NCBI GenBank assembly: GCA_910585075.1
Contig: CAJUED010000015.1
Coordinates: forward strand, 1-56,745
DNA: 56,745 nucleotides
Direction: 5' to 3'
From: an uncultured Lachnospiraceae bacterium
GTDB taxonomy: Bacteria > Bacillota > Clostridia > Lachnospirales > Lachnospiraceae
Shown here: positions 40,074 to 47,112 of the stretch, one piece after another
Layout of the letters: every line of letters starts with the position of its first letter
Numbering within the stretch: the stretch's first letter is position 1
Translations under genes and position numbers: made by a program
The notes under the pieces: generated by a model
Seen by the model: only the letters and a program-made list of their open reading frames with translations
The model's database searches: none
What the model was told of the DNA's origin: nothing

Positions 40074-41363
40074 TTATTCAAATCTCACTTTAATAGAATT
40101 TGCGTGAGCCGTCAATCCTTCTTTTTCCGCAAACAGTTCAATATCCTTATGTACCTTTGAAAGGGCATCCTGAGAATAAGAAATAATGCTTGTCTTTTTC
40201 AGGAAATCATCCACATTTAAGGGGGAGAAAAATCTCGCTGTGCCGTTGGTGGGTAAAATGTGGTTAGGCCCGGCAAAATAATCCCCCAAAGGCTCGGAGG
40301 AATACTCTCCTAAGAAAATTGCCCCTGCATTTTTGATTTTGGTCATGGTTTCAAAAGGATTTTTGGTCAAAATTTCCAGATGTTCGGAGGCAATCTCATT
40401 TGCCGCCGCAACAGCCTCATCCATGTCGGAGGCAACCAAAATATACCCGTAAGCTTCCAGCGATTTTTCGATAATTTCTTTTCTGGAAAGCTCCCTGACA
40501 AATGCATCCACCTGGGCTGAAACCTGATGTGCCAGCTCGTTGCTTGTGGTAATCAAAATGGCGCTTGCCATCTCATCATGCTCCGCCTGGGACAAAAGGT
40601 CAGCGGCCACATATCTTGGATTGGCTGTCTCATCCGCCAGCACAAGAATCTCGCTGGGGCCTGCAATTGAATCAATGCTCACGTAGCCAAAACATGCCTT
40701 CTTTGCCAGGGCTACGAAAATATTGCCCGGGCCTGTAATTTTATCCACTCTGGGAATACTCTCCGTTCCAAAGGCCATTGCGGCAATCGCCTGGGCGCCC
40801 CCGACCTTGTAAATCTCATCCACACCGGCTATATCGGCGGCAACCAGCGTACCCGGATATACCTTTCCCTCAGCATCCGGAGGAGTTGTCATAATGATTC
40901 TGGAAACCCCGGCCACCTTTGCCGGCAGCACGTTCATCAACACGCTTGAGGGGTACGCCGCCTTACCCCCTGGCACATATACCCCTGATATTTCAATGGG
41001 CGTAATCCTCTGGCCCAAAATCGTTCCATTGCTTTCCGGCGCAATCCAACTGTTGTGCAGCTGCTTCTGGTGGAATTTTGTGATATTGGCAGCAGACCTT
41101 TTCATGACATCCACCAGGTCTGCATCCACATTTTCATAAGCCTGACGGATTTCTTCCTTTGTAACTCTTATGGTATCCGCTGTGATCTCACAGTGGTCGA
41201 ATTTGGATGTATATTCAAACAGGGCCGCATCCTTTCTCTCTCTGACCTGTGCGATAATCTCATTTACCGTCTGCTCATACTGCCCGTAGCTGTTGGGGCT
41301 TCTTTTCAAAAGGCTTTCCAACAGATTGTTTCTGGTCTTATCATTTAATTCCACAATGCGCAT
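40074..41363 (-). CDS. hisD: Histidinol dehydrogenase
   Basis: Oxidises histidinol to histidine in two NAD-dependent steps. The 429-residue protein has GGKAAYPSSVLMNVLPAKVAG (in parts), the nucleotide region VGGAQAIAAMAFGTESIPRVD, the catalytic and zinc residues in LSQAEHDEMASA, and the end motifs SEHLEI and AGPNHILPTNGTARF. All usual His and Glu residues are present. AAGGAG precedes the ATG. It is the third gene of hisZ-G-D-B-IE. Confidence 0.97.
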   Translation of the reverse strand: MRIVELNDKTRNNLLESLLKRSPNSYGQYEQTVNEIIAQVRERKDAALFEYTSKFDHCEITADTIRVTKEEIRQAYENVDADLVDVMKRSAANITKFHQKQLHNSWIAPESNGTILGQRITPIEISGVYVPGGKAAYPSSVLMNVLPAKVAGVSRIIMTTPPDAEGKVYPGTLVAADIAGVDEIYKVGGAQAIAAMAFGTESIPRVDKITGPGNIFVALAKKACFGYVSIDSIAGPSEILVLADETANPRYVAADLLSQAEHDEMASAILITTSNELAHQVSAQVDAFVRELSRKEIIEKSLEAYGYILVASDMDEAVAAANEIASEHLEILTKNPFETMTKIKNAGAIFLGEYSSEPLGDYFAGPNHILPTNGTARFFSPLNVDDFLKKTSIISYSQDALSKVHKDIELFAEKEGLTAHANSIKVRFE

Positions 41364-41504
41364 AATAGAAACTCCTTCATTGACTTTTATATTTTAGCAC
41401 TTAGTTTGCTGCAATTTGGCCTTTGCTTTTACCGCAGGGATGTTGCCTTTCCTGTTATAAACATTGTTGCTAAGCAAAGTTTTGGGGTAAACTGTCACCT
41501 TAAT

Positions 41505-42161
41505 TTATTGGCTCGTTTCCCTTAATTGTTTTAGTTGAAAGATAAGGCTTCTGATTCGCTCTGTCTCCATCTGCATGCTCACCTGATTTACAATCATCCT
41601 GGCGGAAAGGGGGCAGATTTCCTCTAAAACCTCAAGTCCGTTTTCCTTAAGGGTGGAGCCGGTCTCCACGATATCCACAATCACATCCGAAAGCCCCACA
41701 ATAGGCCCTAACTCCACAGATCCGTTTAATTTGATGATATCCACGGTCTGATGTTTTTTATTATAAAAATAATCCTTGGCAATCACCGGATACTTGGTTG
41801 CCACCCGAATCCTCTCATGGTGGAGCAAAAGCTCTCTGGCAGGCGCAGGCCCGCACACACACATGCGGCACTGGCCAAATCCCAAATCAAGCACCTCATA
41901 GGCTCTCCTGTTCTCCTCTAATATGGTGTCCTTACCAACCACACCGATATCAGCGGCGCCGTATTCCACATAAGTGGGAACATCAGGCCCCTTTGACAAA
42001 AAGAATTTCAACTTTTTTTCTTCGTTGACAAAAATCAGTTTTCTCGATTTCTTATCCCGCATTTCCTCGCAGGTTATGCCAATCTGTTCCAAAAGTGCAA
42101 GGGTTTTATCCGCAAGCCTTCCCTTTCCAAGTGCAAAGGTCAAATATCTGTCTTCACTCAT
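41505..42161 (-). CDS. hisG: ATP phosphoribosyltransferase, short form
   Basis: First step of histidine synthesis. The 218-residue protein is the short form, without the C-terminal regulatory domain, and therefore needs HisZ, which is encoded directly upstream. Motifs are LTFALGKGRLADKTLALL at the N-terminus, VEYGAADIGVVGKDTILE, and the PRPP-binding VDIVETGSTLKENGL near the end. The ATG chosen follows GGAG by nine bases; one five codons upstream overlaps that site. Confidence 0.96.
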   Translation of the reverse strand: MSEDRYLTFALGKGRLADKTLALLEQIGITCEEMRDKKSRKLIFVNEEKKLKFFLSKGPDVPTYVEYGAADIGVVGKDTILEENRRAYEVLDLGFGQCRMCVCGPAPARELLLHHERIRVATKYPVIAKDYFYNKKHQTVDIIKLNGSVELGPIVGLSDVIVDIVETGSTLKENGLEVLEEICPLSARMIVNQVSMQMETERIRSLIFQLKQLRETSQ

Positions 42162-42214
42162 CCAAATTTTCTCCATTTCCGCCAGCCTGCAACTCAGGAT
42201 ACCGACTCTTACTC

Positions 42215-43333
42215 TTATATTCCGGGAATAAGCGCAACCCTGATTCCCTGCTTTCTGAGTTCTTTTGCACTGGCAAGCTTTTCTTCATAGTTGGAAGCAT
42301 TATAGCTGAGAACCTTTATGATATCTTCGGTTTTCTCATTTGCATGAGCCCTCTGCCTCTCAAGAGCGGACATCAAATCGTCCACCACTATGGCAAAGCC
42401 CACAGCCGGAGCCTCCTTGCCAAAATACTGCAAAAGTTTATCATATCTTCCGCCCTTGACCACAGGCTCGCCAACCCCATAGGTGTAAGCCTTAAAAATA
42501 ATACCCGTATAATAATTATATTTACTCAGCATCCCAAGGTCAAAGGACACATACTTTTCAACCCCATAGCGCTTTAACACATCATAAAGCTTCTCAAGGC
42601 GTTCTATGGCTCCAATAGAGCGCGGATTGTCCGCCAGCTCTTTTGCTTCCTTCAGCACCTCCACAGAGCCGAAATGCTCGGAGACTTTCAGAAGCATTTC
42701 ACAGTAGGATTCTGCAACCCCCCGCCCATTCAAAAGCTCCTGGGCGCCAAATATATTTTTGCCGGAAATCAGCTCCCGGAGCTCCTTTTCCGTCTGTTCA
42801 TCTAAATCCGCCTGAGCGCAGATTCCTTTAAAATATTCCATCTGCCCAATACTCACCTGAAAATCCTTAAGCCCGGCGTTCAAAAGCGATTCCACCACCA
42901 GAGCAATCATTTCCCCGTCAGCTTCCACACTGCCGTCCCCGATAAGCTCAGCTCCCATCTGGGTGACCTCTTTTAATTTTCCCTGAAGACTGCCTGTATT
43001 GGTGAATGTGTTGCCGGCATAACAGAACCGGATGGGAACATCCTCGTCCATAAAATACTTGGCGGCACACCTTGCCATAGAAGGGGTAAAATCCGGCCGC
43101 AGTACCAGTGTATTTCCTTCCTTGTCAAAAAACTTATATAGCTCCCTGGACGGTGTAGTCCCGATTTCCCGGGAAAATACATCAAAAAATTCAAAAGTGG
43201 GCGTCTGGATATCCTGGTAGCCATACAGCCTAAGCTGCCTGTGGATTAATTCTTCAACAGCCAATTTCCCGGCATATTCTTTTCCATAAATATCCCGCAC
43301 CCCTTCCGGTGTATGCAGTAATTGCTGATTCAT
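42215..43333 (-). CDS. hisZ: ATP phosphoribosyltransferase regulatory subunit HisZ
   Basis: A HisRS-like class II fold without tRNA charging, forming the octameric HisG-HisZ complex that is inhibited by histidine. The 372-residue protein starts QLLHTPEGVRDIYG and has the motif-2-like region LVLRPDFTPSMARCAAKYFM, and GAELIGDGSVEADGEMIAL. The histidyl-specific block reads YYTGIIFKAYTYGVGEPVVKGGRYDKLL. It opens the his operon, with the promoter and repeat-bearing leader directly upstream. Confidence 0.95.
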   Translation of the reverse strand: MNQQLLHTPEGVRDIYGKEYAGKLAVEELIHRQLRLYGYQDIQTPTFEFFDVFSREIGTTPSRELYKFFDKEGNTLVLRPDFTPSMARCAAKYFMDEDVPIRFCYAGNTFTNTGSLQGKLKEVTQMGAELIGDGSVEADGEMIALVVESLLNAGLKDFQVSIGQMEYFKGICAQADLDEQTEKELRELISGKNIFGAQELLNGRGVAESYCEMLLKVSEHFGSVEVLKEAKELADNPRSIGAIERLEKLYDVLKRYGVEKYVSFDLGMLSKYNYYTGIIFKAYTYGVGEPVVKGGRYDKLLQYFGKEAPAVGFAIVVDDLMSALERQRAHANEKTEDIIKVLSYNASNYEEKLASAKELRKQGIRVALIPGI

Positions 43334-43388
43334 CTATCCCCTGTCTCCTCTTTTATTCAATTTATGATATCAAATAATGTATGAACCT

Positions 43389-43476
43389 ATGTAAACACTA
43401 TACAAATGCTGTTCAATTGCCATGCAATCTCTATGTAATTGTTATGCAAATGCTATGCAGTTGCTATTTTAACGTT
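43389..43476. repeat. Eight 11-bp repeats in the his operon leader
   Basis: Units read ATGCAAATGCT with variation (ATGTAAACACT, ATACAAATGCT, GTTCAATTGCC, ATGCAATCTCT, ATGTAATTGTT, ATGCAAATGCT, ATGCAGTTGCT, ATTTTAACGTT). The period is strictly 11, near one helical turn, and not a multiple of three. It lies between the his promoter and hisZ. Confidence 0.7.
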
Positions 43477-43585
43477 CTCCCTCATACTTGTCGCAAGCCT
43501 GAAGCTCATAAACTTTTTATCAGGCCGGCAATTCAGCACTCTAAAGTGTTACTCTGCTATTGTGCTATCACGTAAAACCATAGGT

Positions 43586-43614
43586 AGTATACAGGAACCG
43601 CACCATTTTGTCAA
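43586..43614 (-). promoter_or_regulatory. Sigma-A promoter of the his operon
   Basis: On the minus strand a perfect TTGACA and TATACT are separated by 17 bases. The leader to hisZ is about 245 bases and contains GCCTGA/TCAGGC and CACTTT/AGTG stems as well as the 11-bp repeats. No T-box motif or run of His codons was found. Confidence 0.85.
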
Positions 43615-43662
43615 ACCTAATCCTCCATGCTTCCGCCAGCCCGCAAACACTAGGACTTTACG

Positions 43663-44196
43663 CTATTCCCGTTCCTCCAAATCCTTACGCAACATATCAA
43701 GATATGGAACAAACACTCCATGTTTTTTTGGCAAAATATACTCCGGGTTCAGTTCCTCATGGAGAAAGCTTTTCCTCCCCCCATTCTGTGCCCGCTCCCA
43801 GAAAAACTTAAAAATTTCAAAGGGCAGATAGTAAAACTCATCCCTGTGGGAAAAGTAAATCAGAAAGAAAGCCACTCCGCCCTGTTTTTCAAACTGCCCC
43901 ATAAAATTTACCTGATGTTCATGGATATTCTGAAGGGCAAAACGGTCTATGGCACATTCCTTGGCGTCAAAGCAAACAGGAATCCCCTGTACCACACCAA
44001 TGTAGTCCACCGTACTTTTCTGTTCAAAGTACGCCAGTGTGATATGCCGGGTGGCCTTATCTATGTTGATCGGCGTGATGGGGGTTGGGATTTTCTGAAT
44101 CAGCGCAAGGCCGCTTTCCAGATATTTTTCATTTGTCCTGTTAATCATATCCTCCAGAGTAGAGCCCCGAAGCCCCCTGCTGCTCCATGTTGCCAT
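43663..44196 (-). CDS. recU: Holliday junction resolvase RecU
   Basis: Cuts four-way DNA junctions during recombinational repair. The 177-residue protein has the N-terminal SSRGLRGSTLEDMINRTNE, the IQKIPTPITP strand, and the nuclease core STVDYIGVVQGIPVCFDAKE with Asp and Glu-x-Lys type residues (DAKEC), then NIHEHQVNFMGQFEKQGGVAFFLIYF. Length is slightly under the Bacillus protein (about 200). GGAAGGAAAAGG precedes the ATG. Confidence 0.94.
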   Translation of the reverse strand: MATWSSRGLRGSTLEDMINRTNEKYLESGLALIQKIPTPITPINIDKATRHITLAYFEQKSTVDYIGVVQGIPVCFDAKECAIDRFALQNIHEHQVNFMGQFEKQGGVAFFLIYFSHRDEFYYLPFEIFKFFWERAQNGGRKSFLHEELNPEYILPKKHGVFVPYLDMLRKDLEERE

Positions 44197-44353
44197 CCTT
44201 TTCCTTCCACCTTCTTTTCCTTTTCTACTTCCTTGTTCTTATCCATTTTTCCAACGGACCAAAACCGATATTCATTCAATAATCTACCCCGACAAGCACA
44301 ACAGCATTCAATTAATGAACTCTGTTTTGGAGTATGTCGGCGTTTGATTTTGC

Positions 44354-45337
44354 CTAAGACATCTGCATCAGCATCTGAAATTCCTTTGGAAGTGGAACCT
44401 CAATCACCTTCCCGCTAAGCCCTTCAAAAGAATCCTCAAGCTTGGGAAATTCAAGTCGACAGGCGCATAAAAGCTGGCTGTTAATCCGCATTTTACGCTT
44501 ATACTGTTCATTCCAGCCTCTGTCGCCGTATTTGTAATCCCCAAGCACCGGATGCCCGATATCGGCCATGTGAATTCTAAGCTGATGGGGTTTTCCCGTA
44601 ATCAGCTCCGCTTCCACCAGAGTCCTGTCCGAAAACCTTTTAACCGGATAATATCTGGTTTTGATATAGGCCCCCTGCCCACCGGATTCTCCTTTTACAA
44701 GATAACTTTTATTGTTTTCCTCATCCTTCAAAAGGCGGCCTTCTAACAGCTCCTCCTTTACTACCTGTCCCTTCACAAACATGCGGTAAAATTTGCGCAC
44801 GCCCCGGCTTTTTAGCAGACTGCTCATTTTCTGGCTTCCGGCCAGGGACTTGGCTCCAATAACCAGCCCCATAGTGTTTCTGTCCAGACGGTTGCAGACA
44901 GAGGGCTTAAAAGTAGAAAGCTGCTCCCTCTTTATGGCTCCTGTGTGCAGTAAATATCCAATGAGCCATTCATTCACGGAAAGGTCTTCCTTCTCCGCCC
45001 TCTGTGAAAGAACGCCTGCAGGTTTATTTACAATCACAACATGTTCATCCTCATAAACAACATGAATACCAATAAGCTTCCGATAAGCCTCCTCATATTC
45101 TTCCGTCCTTACCCCGCTCATTCTGAAATTGCTTATGGTTTCATCCGACAAATAAAGGCAAAGCGTGTCCCCCTTTGTCAGCTTTTCTTTTCCTTCCGCC
45201 TTTTTTCCGTTTAAAGTAATATTCTTTTTCCGAAGCATCTTATAAAAAAAGGAAGAAGGCGCTAAGGGCATAAACTTATGTAAAAATTTATCCAGCCGCT
45301 GGTCGGCTTCATTTGCATCTATTACAATCTGCTGCAT
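44354..45337 (-). CDS. RluA-family pseudouridine synthase (RluC/YhcT-like)
   Basis: A 327-residue synthase. The S4 domain is at 10-65 (NEADQRLDKFLHKFMPLAPSS, NGKKAEGKEKL). The catalytic motif is CNRLDRNTMGLVIGAKS, with the conserved Asp, and the end has TGKPHQLRIHMADIGHPVLGDYKYG. It differs from the plus-strand paralogue at 2.9 kb in its C-terminal half. The start is set by GAGG eight bases upstream. A fair promoter lies about 60 bases before it. Confidence 0.92.
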   Translation of the reverse strand: MQQIVIDANEADQRLDKFLHKFMPLAPSSFFYKMLRKKNITLNGKKAEGKEKLTKGDTLCLYLSDETISNFRMSGVRTEEYEEAYRKLIGIHVVYEDEHVVIVNKPAGVLSQRAEKEDLSVNEWLIGYLLHTGAIKREQLSTFKPSVCNRLDRNTMGLVIGAKSLAGSQKMSSLLKSRGVRKFYRMFVKGQVVKEELLEGRLLKDEENNKSYLVKGESGGQGAYIKTRYYPVKRFSDRTLVEAELITGKPHQLRIHMADIGHPVLGDYKYGDRGWNEQYKRKMRINSQLLCACRLEFPKLEDSFEGLSGKVIEVPLPKEFQMLMQMS

Positions 45338-45397
45338 TTTTATTACCTCATTTTTCACATTCATTATTTAAAAATTTAAAGTCGTCTTTTCTATTCT

Positions 45398-45426
45398 ATA
45401 ATGTAGGCTTACAAGGCATTTTTCAA
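45398..45426 (-). promoter_or_regulatory. Possible promoter of the RluA-family gene
   Basis: On the minus strand TTGAAA and CATTAT are 17 bases apart, with an alternative TATAGA two bases later. Confidence 0.45.
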
Positions 45427-45503
45427 TGGCTTTCATTATGTTCTTAGCAAATCGTTTTGAAGTGGGCTTTCACCACAGAACACAGGCACATCCATCATAC
45501 TGT

Positions 45504-45532
45504 AAAAGTCCTTCACCTTGCGGCGAAGGACT
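45504..45532 (-). terminator. Terminator after hicB
   Basis: AGTCCTTC and GAAGGACT form an 8-bp stem with inner GCC/GGT pairs; on the minus strand TTTT follows. It ends the hicAB transcript. Confidence 0.7.
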
Positions 45533-45585
45533 ATACTTTCGACCCAACTATTTAATATACCACATATCGGTCTGTAGTACTATTC

Positions 45586-45942
45586 CTATTTTGAATAAAT
45601 AGCATCATTTCTGGAAAGAAGATATACGCAATACTGATTCATACTGATACCCTCTCGTTTGGAATGCTCTGCTAATAATCTGTGTAAACTACGAGGTATT
45701 CTCAATTTAAACTGCCCTGAATAGTCTTCCAAACTATCCGGCTCATAAATTTCCAATCCATCTTCTATCGCCGCCTCAATCCATGCTTTCTTTGCATCCA
45801 TTGCGTTCGCTACTGCTGACTCTACGGTTTCTCCACAGGTAATGCAGCCCGGAAGATCGGGATAGGAAACCACATATCCCCCCTCATCTTTATCCTCAAC
45901 AATTTCCATACGATAAGACATGGCCATATAATCATTCAACAT
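45586..45942 (-). CDS. hicB: HicB-family antitoxin
   Basis: About 118 residues. The N-terminal half has the degraded RNase-H-like HicB fold (YVVSYPDLPGCITCGETVESAVANAMDAKKAWIEAAIEDG in two blocks here: SYPDLPGC and AKKAWIEAAIE). The C-terminal half has a ribbon-helix-helix DNA-binding motif (KLRIPRSLHRLLAEHSKREG to SMNQYCVYLLS), which would bind the hicA promoter. It overlaps the toxin gene by 11 bases. The start is not certain. Confidence 0.9.
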   Translation of the reverse strand: MLNDYMAMSYRMEIVEDKDEGGYVVSYPDLPGCITCGETVESAVANAMDAKKAWIEAAIEDGLEIYEPDSLEDYSGQFKLRIPRSLHRLLAEHSKREGISMNQYCVYLLSRNDAIYSK

Positions 45943-46189
45943 CTTCACTATTTTTCGCCTCACCTTCTACAATTCGCTTCACCATCTCCACATAGACCTT
46001 CTTAATCGGTTCATGTTTTGGTATCGTAATCGGTTGACATCCTGATTTTCGGAATGTATAATGACTGCTTCCACTTTTCGGAGCATTCATTTCATATCCA
46101 TAACTTTCCAGCACTTTTCGTAATTCATTAAATCGGAGGTCTTTTGATAAAGCCAAAATACGTGCTAATAGTTTATCCCACTTTGACAT
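45932..46189 (-). CDS. hicA: HicA-family toxin (mRNA interferase)
   Basis: About 85 residues from MSKWDKLLARIL, which follows GGGAGG by eight bases. It has a dsRBD-like HicA fold with FNELRKVLESYGYEMNAPKSGSSHYTF (here in blocks) and the catalytic histidine in SGSSHYTFRK. The end reads IPKHEPIKKVYVEMVKRIVE. HicA cuts mRNA and tmRNA until HicB neutralises it. The toxin-first order is the usual one. The region is AT-richer than its neighbours, consistent with transfer. Confidence 0.9.
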   Translation of the reverse strand: MSKWDKLLARILALSKDLRFNELRKVLESYGYEMNAPKSGSSHYTFRKSGCQPITIPKHEPIKKVYVEMVKRIVEGEAKNSEDVE

Positions 46190-46210
46190 CTTAAATACCT
46201 CCCTTCCTAT

Positions 46211-46239
46211 ATTATATGTGGTGTCATATTCGGTGTCAA
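46211..46239 (-). promoter_or_regulatory. Consensus promoter of hicAB with operator-like direct repeat
   Basis: On the minus strand a perfect TTGACA and a perfect TATAAT are separated by 17 bases. TGACACC occurs twice within the -35 and spacer, a likely site for the ribbon-helix-helix part of HicB. Confidence 0.85.
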
Positions 46240-46349
46240 TATTTTTATAACCACTTTTATACAATAAGAAGTAAATCTGATTCTTTCTTAATTATTTTTT
46301 CATCTGATAATGAACATTTTACAGCATCATTCAAATTCTACTTTGCGTT

Positions 46350-46376
46350 AGTTTACATAATTTTTTTATGTAAACT
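46350..46376. repeat. dif-like palindrome near hicAB
   Basis: AGTTTACATAA and TTATGTAAACT are perfect 11-bp inverted arms around TTTTT. The arm sequence matches the right arm of the Bacillus subtilis dif site, known from memory. The central spacer is one base shorter than in dif. It could be a site for a Xer-type recombinase or only a hairpin. Confidence 0.45.
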
Positions 46377-46524
46377 TGTTCCCGTTTTCCACTTCCATCA
46401 CAAGGTGATAATCTGTTTAACTCTGCTTTTACATTGATTAGAATGCCATTTTAGTAAGAAACTCTACAACTTTCTCATCCTAATTTGTATTGCAGCTTTG
46501 AGAGTACATGCTGACAACCGGACA

Positions 46525-47100
46525 TTAAAGTGAAATCTCATACAGTAACACCCGAATCTCATCCTCTTTCTCAGGGTTCCCCTGGCCCTCCATCTGATTT
46601 AAATTCTCAAGCTGTTTCCCATATTTCTCAAGGTCATCCGAAAGCTTAAGGGTTATATCCTTAAAGCCTCCCTGTTTTAACATGGTCTGCAAGTGCTCCT
46701 CACAGGCCTTCAGGTCGCATTCCCCCTTTTTCCCGTAGCCAAGAATCACTTTTCCATCCACCACCATATGGCTGACCGCAAAATTCTTCTGGTAGGAAGT
46801 AAAATACAAATCATACATTCCGACCAGCCGCCCTTCCAGCCGGGCCAAAATCCTGTGGTCCTCCTCGCTGCAGCCCTTTGCCCGAAATAGCATGATGAGC
46901 TGCACCATACTTTTGCAGGCAGGAAGGCAGCCCAGAACAGCAACCACGGTAAGCAGGTTTTTTCTGGTTCCGGTGGTCACATAACCGGCTATAAACAGCG
47001 CCAATGCAATCGCAAAATATAAAATTGTCCGAATCAGCACCTGAAACCTTTTCGCCTTAAGATACCCAAAATTTCCTTTTACAGCTCTCAAAATAAGCAT
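46525..47100 (-). CDS. Conserved membrane protein, unknown function
   Basis: A 191-residue protein with two N-terminal helices (VLIRTILYFAIALALFIAGYV and LLTVVAVLGCLPACKSMVQLIMLF), the second holding a Cys pair, then a cytoplasmic part with YDLYFTSYQKNFAVSHMVVDG and an acidic Gln/Asn/Glu tail. I do not recognise the family. GAGGAG abuts the ATG, so a TTG three codons later is an alternative start. It follows the YgiQ gene by 12 bases and is probably co-transcribed. Confidence 0.7.
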   Translation of the reverse strand: MLILRAVKGNFGYLKAKRFQVLIRTILYFAIALALFIAGYVTTGTRKNLLTVVAVLGCLPACKSMVQLIMLFRAKGCSEEDHRILARLEGRLVGMYDLYFTSYQKNFAVSHMVVDGKVILGYGKKGECDLKACEEHLQTMLKQGGFKDITLKLSDDLEKYGKQLENLNQMEGQGNPEKEDEIRVLLYEISL

Positions 47101-47112
47101 CTCCTCGCTTTC

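Larger units (their letters stand above)
46190..46524. other. 335-bp intergenic stretch upstream of hicAB
   Basis: AT-rich DNA holding the hicAB promoter on its left and a dif-like palindrome in the middle (both listed separately). No credible gene was found in it. Confidence 0.45.

Noticed and set aside
43389..43476. CRISPR array
   Set aside because: The units are 11 bases and contiguous, with no spacers and no cas genes.
43334..43614. T-box or His-codon attenuator in the his leader
   Set aside because: No AGGGTGGNACCGCG motif, no terminator/antiterminator pair, and no short frame with a run of histidine codons was found.
43720..44418. 232-residue plus-strand frame
   Set aside because: Antisense to recU, whose product has clear family motifs.
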